This document shows, piece after piece, positions 1-5,784 of a stretch of 12,729 nucleotides of DNA. The notes under the pieces were generated by a model, which worked only from the letters and a program-made list of their open reading frames with translations, did no database searches and was not told where the DNA came from. A program made the translations under genes and the position numbers. Every line of letters begins with the position of its first letter. Positions within the stretch are counted from its first letter, which is position 1. The stretch comes from RGIG7213 sp045124505 (GTDB lineage Bacteria; Bacillota; Clostridia; Oscillospirales; CAG-272): assembly GCA_045124505.1 (NCBI GenBank), contig JBGVLZ010000038.1, positions 1 through 12,729 on the forward strand. Direction: 5' to 3'.

Positions 1-39
1 TCATTTAAAATCAGTTAAGAAAGGAAAGGACTTAAAGCT

Positions 40-783
40 ATGAAAAAAATAATATCATTAATTCTTTGTATCACTCTGTTTTCACCATTACTCTTGATAT
101 CTGCAAACGCAGATACAGCGATAACAAAAACCGAGGCGGCAAATCTTATAACCGCAATGTATAAGTTCAAGGAGCACTCCATAAAGACGGATGACGGATA
201 TGTGTTTTTAGGTAATCTTCCATCCACACCGATAACCGATAAGACTGTGTTTAAACGCTTGTGTGATGTGCTGAATTACCATCAATATACAATAGATCTT
301 TTTTCACTGCTTGACGGCGAATACGGAAAGCTTTCCTTCTGGCATGAGTATATAAAAGAGTTTATGACAGACGATTACGTTGAAAATAATCTTGATCTGC
401 ACCACGGACTTATCGAGCTTGGTGATAAGGTATACACTATCGACCCTGCGTGTTATTCAGGAGCGCCCGATTTTCCTACTCTGTGCGGATGCGGTCTTAC
501 GCTTGAAGATCATATAACATTGGTAGATAACGATACTGTTTTGCTTGAAGCGCATTTTGACGGATATGAGCCGACAAAATACAGAATAGACTTTGAACAT
601 ACCGAAAACGGCTGGCGTATTTCAGGAGGTGCAGGCGTGGAGCGTTTTATGGCAGGCTTTACAAAAAGAGAAACTGAAAACCCCGAAACGGGCGATAACA
701 TTTTGATGATTGCCGTTTGTATGGCTGTTTCATCTGTCGGTATTGCATACGGTGTAAGCAAGCGCAGAGCTTCAGGCGTTTGA
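40..783 (+). CDS. Secreted surface protein of unknown function with C-terminal NPETG sortase-type anchor
   Basis: This 247-residue protein has the layout of a wall-anchored exoprotein. Residues 1-24 form a signal peptide (MKK, a hydrophobic stretch, then ANA just before D25). The C-terminus has NPETG at 214-218, a hydrophobic segment and a basic KRR tail, which is the three-part signal sortases recognise, with N in place of the L of LPXTG. The middle (about 25-210) is a soluble domain ending in a beta-rich part with YRIDFEHTENGWRISG. That pattern resembles small extracytoplasmic domains with a terminal W-[KR]-[IV] strand, and an IseA/NTF2-like fold is a guess only. Cysteines at about 75, 149, 158 and 160 could form disulfides. 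The start is supported by AAGGAAAGGA at 21-30, nine bases upstream of ATG. No promoter is visible in the 39 bases before the gene. No sortase gene lies in the window. The export and anchor signals are clear; the function is not recognised. Confidence 0.8.
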   Translation: MKKIISLILCITLFSPLLLISANADTAITKTEAANLITAMYKFKEHSIKTDDGYVFLGNLPSTPITDKTVFKRLCDVLNYHQYTIDLFSLLDGEYGKLSFWHEYIKEFMTDDYVENNLDLHHGLIELGDKVYTIDPACYSGAPDFPTLCGCGLTLEDHITLVDNDTVLLEAHFDGYEPTKYRIDFEHTENGWRISGGAGVERFMAGFTKRETENPETGDNILMIAVCMAVSSVGIAYGVSKRRASGV

Positions 784-865
784 GCATCCATTTTAACACG
801 GATGATTGCGGTTAGCACAGCAAAAACTGCATAAATCTGCCATTACTATCTTGTTTGATCGAAAT

Positions 866-973
866 CGTTACAGCGACTGTGCCACGCCTGCACCCCCCCA
901 CGGCTCAAGGCGTACCACTGTAACGCATTGAGCCGCCCTGCAGGCGAATGGCACATATTTCCTGCGGAAATAT
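866..973. repeat. Structured palindromic element, copy 1
   Basis: Nested perfect stems lie in the gap between the convergent surface-protein and thrS genes. The outer stem is TGTGCCA (878-884) with TGGCACA (949-955). It continues as CGCCTGCA (885-892) with TGCAGGCG (939-946), leaving AA (947-948) bulged on one side. Inside are a run of seven C plus A (893-900), a hairpin CGGCTCAA (901-908) with TTGAGCCG (928-935), and CCC (936-938). The hairpin is prolonged by GCGT/ACGC. A second hairpin, TATTTCC-tgc-GGAAATA, follows at once (956-972). The same architecture with different stem bases occurs at 11632-11710, so this is a conserved structure and not chance. CGTTACAG (866-873) just upstream could also pair with CTGTAACG (918-925) in the inner hairpin. 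It could be a structured RNA or a dispersed palindromic DNA repeat. The strand of action is not known. Confidence 0.7.
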
Positions 974-996
974 ATTCTGGAGTTTAAATGTGAAAA

Positions 997-1030
997 GCAG
1001 GTGAGATTTTCTCACCTGCCTCATTTTTTT
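997..1030. terminator. Bidirectional intrinsic terminator between surface-protein gene and thrS
   Basis: GCAGGTGAG (997-1005) pairs with CTCACCTGC (1011-1019), and the stem can grow to about 11 bp with AT pairs next to the loop. On the plus strand it is followed by CTCA and seven T. On the minus strand the same hairpin is followed by TTTTCACATTT. It lies just beyond the thrS stop codon and can stop transcripts from both convergent genes. Confidence 0.8.
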
Positions 1031-2963
1031 ATTTTATAACCTTATTGTTATTTTCTTCAAGTGCACGTGCCATAAATTCGGAAACTGTCATAACACCGAT
1101 GTCGCCTGTGCCTCTTTCACGTACTGCAACGGAATCGGATGTCATTTCCTTTTCACCGATAACGAGCATATAGGGAACTTTTTCAAGCTGTGCGGCTCTT
1201 ATCTTGTAACCGATCTTCTCGTTTCTTGTGTCGCACTTAACACGAAGACCTGCTTTTGCAAGTGTCTTTCTCACATTTTCAGCGTATTCTGCCTGATCGT
1301 CGCCGATGGGAAGAATTCTGATCTGTTCGGGTGAGAGCCACAAAGGAAGCGCACCTGCGAATTTTTCAAGCAGGTAAGCTATCGTTCTTTCATAGCATCC
1401 GAGTGATGTTCTGTGAATGATGTAAGGATACTGCTGCTGACCGTTTGAATCTGTATACGTCATATTGAACTGACGTGCAAGCATAAGGTCAACCTGAATC
1501 GTTACAACAGTGTCTTCCTTACCGTGTACGTTCTTCATCTGAACGTCGAGCTTCGGGCCGTAGAATGCCGCTTCGCCGACAGCCTCGGTAAACTCAAGAC
1601 CGATGTTGTTGAGGATATTACGCATAAGTCCTTCTGCCATATCCCATTCCTCGGGTGTTCCGATATACTTTTCAGTATCAGCAGGATCCCACTTGGAAAG
1701 ACGGTAGGAAAGGTCGCCGATAAGACCGACGTCTGTCATAACCTCTTTAAGAAGCTTCACGCAGTTCTTGAATTCTTCTTCGAGCTGGTCGGGACGCAAA
1801 ACAAGATGTCCCTCGGAGATCGTGAACTGACGTACACGGATAAGACCGTGCATTTCGCCCGAATCCTCGTTACGGAACAGCGTTGACGTTTCTGCGTATC
1901 TTATGGGAAGATCCTTATATGAATGCTTTTCAGCAAGGTATACCTGATACTGGAAGGGGCAAGTCATGGGACGGAGCGCAAGCACCTCACCCTCAGCCTC
2001 GGGATCGCCTAAAACGAACATACCGTCACGGTAGTGATCCCAGTGCCCTGAGATCTTATAAAGGTCTGACTTTGCCATAAGGGGCGTTTTTGTCATAACA
2101 TAGCCGTACTCATATTCTTCCTTGTCCTGAACGTAACGGTTGAGTATCTGATACAGCTTTGTGCCCTTGGGCATAAGGCAGGGAAGACCCTGACCGATGT
2201 ATTCGCTTGTTGTGAAATATCCAAGCTCTCTGCCTATCTTGTTGTGATCACGTTTCTTTGCTTCTTCAACAGCGGCGAGGTAATCGTTAAGCTCCTGCTT
2301 TGAGGGGAATGCAACGCCGTTGATACGCTGAAGCATCTTCTTTGATCTGTCGTTGTCGTGGTATGCACCTGTGCACTGAATGAGCTTTACAGCCTTTACA
2401 GCACCTGTTGAGAAAAGGTGCGGACCTGTACACATATCAACGAACTCACCCTGACGGTAGAATGAAAGTACAGCATCGTCGGGCAGTGAGTTGATCTTTT
2501 CAACCTTGTAGGGCTGATCCTTCATAAGCTCAAGTGCATCTGCACGTGATAAAACGGAGCGCTCGATCTTAAGGTTTTCCTTGATGATCTTGTTCATTTC
2601 CGCTTCGATCTGCTTCAAAATATCGGGGGAGAACGATGTTTCACAGTCGATATCGTAGAAAAATCCGTTGTCGGTTGATGGGCCCTTGTCAAGCTTTGCG
2701 TCGGGGAAAAGGCGAAGCACTGCCTGCGCAAGAATGTGAGATGCCGTGTGACGGAAAATGAGCTTGCCCTCACGGTCAGCAAATGTCAGAAGCTGTATTT
2801 CGCAGTCGCCGCTTATCGTCTGTGTCAGCTCTGCCGGCTCACCGTTTAATAAAGCGGCGAAAACCGTTTTGTCGATAAGATCAGATGCCTTTGCCGCATC
2901 GTAGATCGTTACGGGTGCGTCTGCTGAAAACGTCTGCCCGTTTGAAAATTTTACATTAACCAT
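1029..2963 (-). CDS. thrS: Threonyl-tRNA synthetase
   Basis: This cytoplasmic class II synthetase charges tRNA-Thr with threonine. Its 644 residues are full length. In order come an N-terminal TGS domain (about 1-62); the editing domain with the HxxxH zinc motif (H72, H76) and CTGPH (C178, H182); the class II core; and a C-terminal HGTP anticodon-binding domain (about 545-640). The core has MTCP (C335), the motif-2 loop FRNEDSGEMHGLIRVRQF (363-380), H386, and IHRTSLGCYERTI with H517. C335, H386 and H517 correspond to the catalytic zinc ligands of E. coli ThrRS. The motif-2 region reads RVRQFTISEGH where the E. coli type has RVRGFTQDDAH, so this belongs to a distinct bacterial ThrRS type. AAAGGAGA lies about nine bases before ATG. 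The gene follows the 185-residue ORF by 15 bases and both lie behind a T-box, so uncharged tRNA-Thr should induce it. Confidence 0.97.
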   Translation of the reverse strand: MVNVKFSNGQTFSADAPVTIYDAAKASDLIDKTVFAALLNGEPAELTQTISGDCEIQLLTFADREGKLIFRHTASHILAQAVLRLFPDAKLDKGPSTDNGFFYDIDCETSFSPDILKQIEAEMNKIIKENLKIERSVLSRADALELMKDQPYKVEKINSLPDDAVLSFYRQGEFVDMCTGPHLFSTGAVKAVKLIQCTGAYHDNDRSKKMLQRINGVAFPSKQELNDYLAAVEEAKKRDHNKIGRELGYFTTSEYIGQGLPCLMPKGTKLYQILNRYVQDKEEYEYGYVMTKTPLMAKSDLYKISGHWDHYRDGMFVLGDPEAEGEVLALRPMTCPFQYQVYLAEKHSYKDLPIRYAETSTLFRNEDSGEMHGLIRVRQFTISEGHLVLRPDQLEEEFKNCVKLLKEVMTDVGLIGDLSYRLSKWDPADTEKYIGTPEEWDMAEGLMRNILNNIGLEFTEAVGEAAFYGPKLDVQMKNVHGKEDTVVTIQVDLMLARQFNMTYTDSNGQQQYPYIIHRTSLGCYERTIAYLLEKFAGALPLWLSPEQIRILPIGDDQAEYAENVRKTLAKAGLRVKCDTRNEKIGYKIRAAQLEKVPYMLVIGEKEMTSDSVAVRERGTGDIGVMTVSEFMARALEENNNKVIK

Positions 2964-2978
2964 TTTAATGTATCTCCT

Positions 2979-3536
2979 TTAATAATTTAATCCGTATAAT
3001 GTATATGTATCGGCGAATACCGAGGCTTCAAATTCAGCCCTTGTATATTCGCGCAGATAATAACCGTATGTTGTTGTAAGGTATACCTTTACCGTGTCGT
3101 TATTTTTCGGCACGTCAAATCGCATATTGCTCACGATCTTTTCAAATTTGTCAAGCTCGCCGTATGACAATTCTATGGCTTCCTCATTTTTTGCAGTATC
3201 GGCTGTCAAATGGTTTTTTTCACCGTTTGAAAAATATGCAACCACGTCGTTTCTTTCTGTCTGGAATGAATAAAAGTATGCAGGGCGGGACAGATTTTCG
3301 TAATCCGCAAGCTCAACGGTTATGCCGAGTATTTTTATAGGCGATTTTTCGCCGTCTTCATTTGTTTCCTCGACAAGCCCATGGTCAAACTCGATTATTG
3401 AGCTTGTTTTGATAAGATTATATACTCTTGAAGGCGAAGCGGGAAGCGGATATAAAAACTGTACGATAAGCAACCCTGCAATAAGAGCAAGCGTTATTAT
3501 ACCGCATATTATAAGCGGTATTTTTGCATTTTTCAT
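2979..3536 (-). CDS. Unknown single-pass membrane protein between the T-box and thrS
   Basis: I do not recognise this 185-residue protein. Residues 6-28 form one hydrophobic segment after MKNAK, so it is probably an N-terminal membrane anchor with the rest outside; there is no lipobox cysteine at its end. The remainder is a polar, probably beta-rich domain. It contains SIIEFDHG, IKILGITVELADYENLSR, YFYSFQTERNDVVAYFSNGEK and a tyrosine-rich C-terminus. AAGGAG sits eight bases upstream of ATG, directly after the T-box terminator's T-run, so readthrough of the T-box is the obvious way to express it. It ends 15 bases before thrS, which implies one transcript. A role tied to threonine supply is only an inference from this position. 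It could be an unrelated insertion that kept the regulation. Confidence 0.8.
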   Translation of the reverse strand: MKNAKIPLIICGIITLALIAGLLIVQFLYPLPASPSRVYNLIKTSSIIEFDHGLVEETNEDGEKSPIKILGITVELADYENLSRPAYFYSFQTERNDVVAYFSNGEKNHLTADTAKNEEAIELSYGELDKFEKIVSNMRFDVPKNNDTVKVYLTTTYGYYLREYTRAEFEASVFADTYTLYGLNY

Positions 3537-3546
3537 TGAAAACTCC

Positions 3547-3589
3547 TTAAAAAAATAAAACGCCCCGAGGAAAAAACTCCCTCGGGGCG
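3547..3589 (-). terminator. T-box intrinsic terminator
   Basis: On the minus strand CGCCCCGAGG (3589-3580) pairs with CCTCGGGGCG (3570-3561), a 10-bp GC-rich stem. A T-rich tract (GTTTTATTTTTTT) runs into the ribosome binding site of the next gene. Its 5' strand is next to the T-box sequence, as expected for the mutually exclusive antiterminator. Confidence 0.92.
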
Positions 3590-3762
3590 GTAATTCCGCG
3601 GTTCCACCCGAACTTGTAACTTGAAAACCCCTTAACGGTGGTAAGCCGTGCCGTCATTTCCTACGGCATTACAGCAGGCGGTATCCACTTGTTACGTACC
3701 AAGAGCCTTGTTTCAGCAATTCAAGGCTTCTCTGTGCGAGGTCATAACGGGCTTCCTGCCGA
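3547..3762 (-). promoter_or_regulatory. T-box riboswitch (tRNA-Thr sensing leader)
   Basis: Read on the minus strand, the leader carries GGGTGGAACCGCGG at 3609-3596, the hallmark T-box sequence. Stem I is closed by GGCAGG (3760-3755) with CCTGC (3678-3674). It has the AGAGA element and an apical hairpin GCCTTG/CAAGGC. The likely specifier is ACC (3682-3680), in the usual place just before the 3' strand of the lower stem, and it reads threonine in agreement with thrS. The UGGA in the T-box bulge predicts a U discriminator on the tRNA. An uncharged tRNA-Thr would stabilise the antiterminator and switch on the two genes downstream. Stem I begins about ten bases after the mgsA stop codon, so a dedicated promoter would have to lie inside the end of mgsA; I saw only a weak candidate there. 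Readthrough from the minD-mgsA promoter could also feed it. Confidence 0.95.
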
Positions 3763-3769
3763 TATTTTT

Positions 3770-4198
3770 TTATTTGCTTTTCTTTTTTATGTTATACTGT
3801 GAACGGGGATTGACGATCTCACGCCAATCAAGGTCGCCTCTTTCAAGGGCACATATAAGCACCTCGGCTGTTGCGATATTTGTCGCAACGGGTACGTTGT
3901 GCAAGTCGCACATTCGTATTAAGTCAAACGCTTCGTCTGTATTTGCCTCAGGCTTTGTATCCCTGAAGTAAAGAAGCACGTCGATCTCATTATACGCAAT
4001 TCTCGAAGCGATCTGCTGTTCGCCGCCGTGCTGTCCCGACAGCAGTCTTTCAATTTCCAGTCCGGTTGCATCGGAAATGTACTTTCCTGTGATTCCTGTG
4101 GCGCAGAGATTATGTTTACTTAAAATACCGCAGTAAGCGATACATAGCTGTGCCATCAATTCTTTTTTTCTGTCATGAGCAATAATTGCTATTTCCAT
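3770..4198 (-). CDS. mgsA: Methylglyoxal synthase homologue with altered catalytic residues
   Basis: The family converts dihydroxyacetone phosphate to methylglyoxal and phosphate in the cytoplasm, a bypass of lower glycolysis. The 142-residue length and whole layout fit: IAIIAHDRKKE (H8, D9), ATGITGKYI, ATGLEIERLLSG, HGGEQQIAS, NVPVATNIATAEVLI. Several active-site positions differ from the E. coli enzyme. The catalytic Asp71 equivalent is E60 (GGEQQ, not GGDQQ). Asp101 aligns with E89 and His98 with N86, in a loop one residue shorter that lacks the PHDPD/PHEPD motif. D80 matches Asp91, and G55 matches Gly66. The fold is secure but activity is uncertain. It follows the MinD-like gene by 40 bases, probably in one operon; minD and mgsA are often neighbours in Firmicutes. 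AGAAAGG lies about 11 bases before ATG, a rather long spacing. Confidence 0.85.
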   Translation of the reverse strand: MEIAIIAHDRKKELMAQLCIAYCGILSKHNLCATGITGKYISDATGLEIERLLSGQHGGEQQIASRIAYNEIDVLLYFRDTKPEANTDEAFDLIRMCDLHNVPVATNIATAEVLICALERGDLDWREIVNPRSQYNIKKKSK

Positions 4199-4238
4199 AA
4201 CAAACCGTACCTTTCTTCACCTTGCGATGATACCTTTG

Positions 4239-5036
4239 CTATTTGGTCAAAATCTTTTTGCGTTTTATCTTTTTTACACCCTTGAGTATAGGGACGTATC
4301 TTTCGCCTGTTTTATCGGCGATTATCCTTGATGCGATGTTTTTGAACGCCCTGTATGAAATGAAGCTGTCATTTTCGGCAAGCATTCCTTTTTCCTGTGC
4401 GTATATGAGATCCTCATCATACGGCACTACACCGAGCAGGGGGACCTTTGTAGAGTCGATTATATCGAGCATACCGATCCTTTTACCGCCTGCAACCGAG
4501 CTGTAATCAAAATTGTTTACAATAAGCCTCGGCTTTACTCCCGCTTCGTCGCAAAGCTCCGCACTTCTTTGTGCGCCGCGAAGCGATGCAGGTGTATGAG
4601 ATGCTATGACAAGCGCTTCGTCGGCCGCTTCAAGGGCACATCCGAGAATAAACGTGTCAGCACCTGATGTGTCAAGGATTATATAATCCAATGACTGCTC
4701 ACTTGCGATCTTTTTTATGCCGTTTACGAAATCTTCCTTTGATATAACATCGGAAAATTTATACGGTGCACCGAGAAAATAAAGTCCTTCGGTGCGATTA
4801 TCGGTTATAATGGCGGCAGGATATGAGCATCTGCCGCTAAGCACATCGCTTATATCAAACATAAGCGTATTTTCATATCCCATTATCAGATCAAGAGAAC
4901 GGACGTCAAAATCAAGATCACACAAAAGCACCGAATAACCCGCTTTTGTGAGCTGAAAAGCAACATTTGCGGCAACTGTTGATTTACCGACACCGCCTTT
5001 GAGTGAGGTGGAAACGAAAATTGTTGTTTTATCCAT
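4239..5036 (-). CDS. minD: MinD/ParA-family ATPase (septum-site-determining type)
   Basis: MinD proteins are membrane-cycling ATPases that place the division site. This 265-residue protein has a deviant Walker A (KGGVGKST, 13-20), switch/Walker A' region DLDFDVRSLD (40-49) followed by GYEN as in MinD, and a Walker B YIILD (118-122). The C-terminus is lysine-rich (GVKKIKRKKILTK) and may serve in membrane binding, though it is not a textbook MinD amphipathic helix. I chose the ATG at 5036, not the upstream one at 5099. GGAG stands eight bases before it, and the 63-base extension contains a consensus promoter. mgsA follows 40 bases downstream. No minC or minE is in the window, so a more general MinD-like or ParA-like role, for example placing an envelope machine, cannot be excluded. 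Confidence 0.85.
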   Translation of the reverse strand: MDKTTIFVSTSLKGGVGKSTVAANVAFQLTKAGYSVLLCDLDFDVRSLDLIMGYENTLMFDISDVLSGRCSYPAAIITDNRTEGLYFLGAPYKFSDVISKEDFVNGIKKIASEQSLDYIILDTSGADTFILGCALEAADEALVIASHTPASLRGAQRSAELCDEAGVKPRLIVNNFDYSSVAGGKRIGMLDIIDSTKVPLLGVVPYDEDLIYAQEKGMLAENDSFISYRAFKNIASRIIADKTGERYVPILKGVKKIKRKKILTK

Positions 5037-5064
5037 AGAAAACTCCGCTTTATGTTGTAAGTTT

Positions 5065-5093
5065 ATTTTACCACTAACTAATGATTTTGTCAA
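5065..5093 (-). promoter_or_regulatory. Sigma-A-type promoter of minD-mgsA
   Basis: On the minus strand TTGACA (5093-5088) and TAAAAT (5070-5065) are separated by exactly 17 bases. The -10 lies 28 bases upstream of the chosen minD start. This near-consensus promoter is the main reason to reject the longer reading frame. Confidence 0.8.
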
Positions 5094-5118
5094 TAACATT
5101 TTAATAAAAAATGTTATT
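5092..5118. repeat. AT-rich inverted repeat touching the minD -35 box
   Basis: AATAACATT (5092-5100) and AATGTTATT (5110-5118) form a perfect 9-bp inverted repeat with a 9-base spacer. It overlaps the edge of the -35 element by two bases and lies between the RNHCP stop codon and the minD promoter. It could be an operator, or a weak transcript end for the RNHCP gene, but there is no clear T-run. Confidence 0.45.
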
Positions 5119-5132
5119 TTCGCGTTTTTTTA

Positions 5133-5450
5133 TCAAAAATTTCGGTTAACAGTAAGCGCTATAAGTAAATTTGTATCATCGTCATTTGCGGACTTGTTCC
5201 GCCCGACTTTTCCGCATTTGTCGCATTTATGCGTGATTATAAAGCCTTTTTTTGAATCCGGCTCAGCTGATACAGGGCGCATTATTCCGCCGCATTCGGA
5301 TGCTCTGTCACCGGGATTTACATCAAGGTGAAGTGAACAAAGACACACCGGACAGTGATTTCTTGAAGTATAAACAAGCGGTGTGACCTCGTTTTTACAG
5401 TTTGCGCATATAAAGCCCGAATCATTCTTTGTAAATCGTTTTGTTTGCAT
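5133..5450 (-). CDS. RNHCP-domain zinc-ribbon protein
   Basis: This 105-residue protein carries the signature after which the RNHCP family is named (R30-N31-H32-C33-P34). It then has CLCSLHLDVNPGDR and a C-terminal ITHKCDKCGKVGRNKSANDDD. Cysteine pairs at C15/C18, C33/C36 and C76/C79, plus C53, suggest two metal-binding ribbons. The family is of unknown function; the metal binding is inferred from the cysteine spacing. Aspartates near the C-terminus (NDDDT) match the usual family ending, so the protein is full length. AAAAGG lies about eight bases before ATG. It may be read through into the MinD-like gene 96 bases downstream, but that gene has its own promoter. Confidence 0.88.
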   Translation of the reverse strand: MQTKRFTKNDSGFICANCKNEVTPLVYTSRNHCPVCLCSLHLDVNPGDRASECGGIMRPVSAEPDSKKGFIITHKCDKCGKVGRNKSANDDDTNLLIALTVNRNF

Positions 5451-5462
5451 AAATCAAGCCTT

Positions 5463-5492
5463 TTGACACAAAATAACTGTGTCTTGTTTTAT
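5463..5492 (+). promoter_or_regulatory. Candidate promoter of the small membrane protein, with overlapping inverted repeat
   Basis: TTGACA (5463-5468) and TTTTAT (5487-5492) are 18 bases apart on the plus strand. The spacer region holds an inverted repeat, GACACA (5465-5470) with TGTGTC (5478-5483). It overlaps the -35 box and could be an operator. The -10 match is only 4 of 6, so this is tentative. Confidence 0.4.
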
Positions 5493-5503
5493 CCTTAAAA
5501 GAT

Positions 5504-5533
5504 ATTTTATGGTTATTATAAAGAAATTATCAA
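5504..5533 (-). promoter_or_regulatory. Candidate promoter of the RNHCP gene
   Basis: On the minus strand TTGATA (5533-5528) and TAAAAT (5509-5504) are 18 bases apart, 53 bases upstream of the RNHCP start. It lies at the very start of the divergent small gene. The inverted repeat at 5465-5483 would fall in its untranslated leader. Confidence 0.35.
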
Positions 5534-5784
5534 TAATTCTTGTAAGCGTTTGCACGTTGCTTTCCCACAGCATTATCACTTATGCGGGAAATGCAGTGAA
5601 CAGATATAACGATATGGCACCGCCGAGCCCTGCCGACACGGCTGTGCGATTGGCAGAGGGAATTACGAAAAATGCGTCAGCACCGTCATATTCACTTTCT
5701 ATCATCTTTACCGTTTTGGGTATAGGCGTGCTTTTGTTTGCACTTGTTATAGGACTCGGAATGCTCGGAAGATCACGCAGATGA
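5509..5784 (+). CDS. Small secreted or membrane protein of unknown function
   Basis: This 91-residue protein has an N-terminal signal-like segment (MVIIKK, then a hydrophobic stretch to about ITYA, residue 26). A short polar stretch rich in proline and alanine (APPSPADTAVRLAEG) follows. A C-terminal membrane helix runs from about residue 62 to 85 and ends in GRSRR. I chose ATG at 5509 over the in-frame GTG at 5479, because the GTG lies inside the candidate promoter. No good ribosome binding site precedes either start. If the signal peptide is cleaved, the product is a short membrane peptide with a roughly 35-residue outside stretch. The stop codon directly abuts the stop of the convergent foldase gene. 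I do not recognise a family. Confidence 0.6.
   Translation: MVIIKKLSIILVSVCTLLSHSIITYAGNAVNRYNDMAPPSPADTAVRLAEGITKNASAPSYSLSIIFTVLGIGVLLFALVIGLGMLGRSRR

Noticed and set aside
3648..3971. Open frame of 107 codons on the plus strand
   Set aside because: It covers the T-box leader and the end of mgsA in antisense; both of those are well supported.
5037..5099. Longer N-terminus for the MinD-like protein, starting at 5099
   Set aside because: The extension contains a consensus promoter and has no homology to MinD N-termini; the ATG at 5036 has a ribosome binding site and places the Walker A at residue 13.
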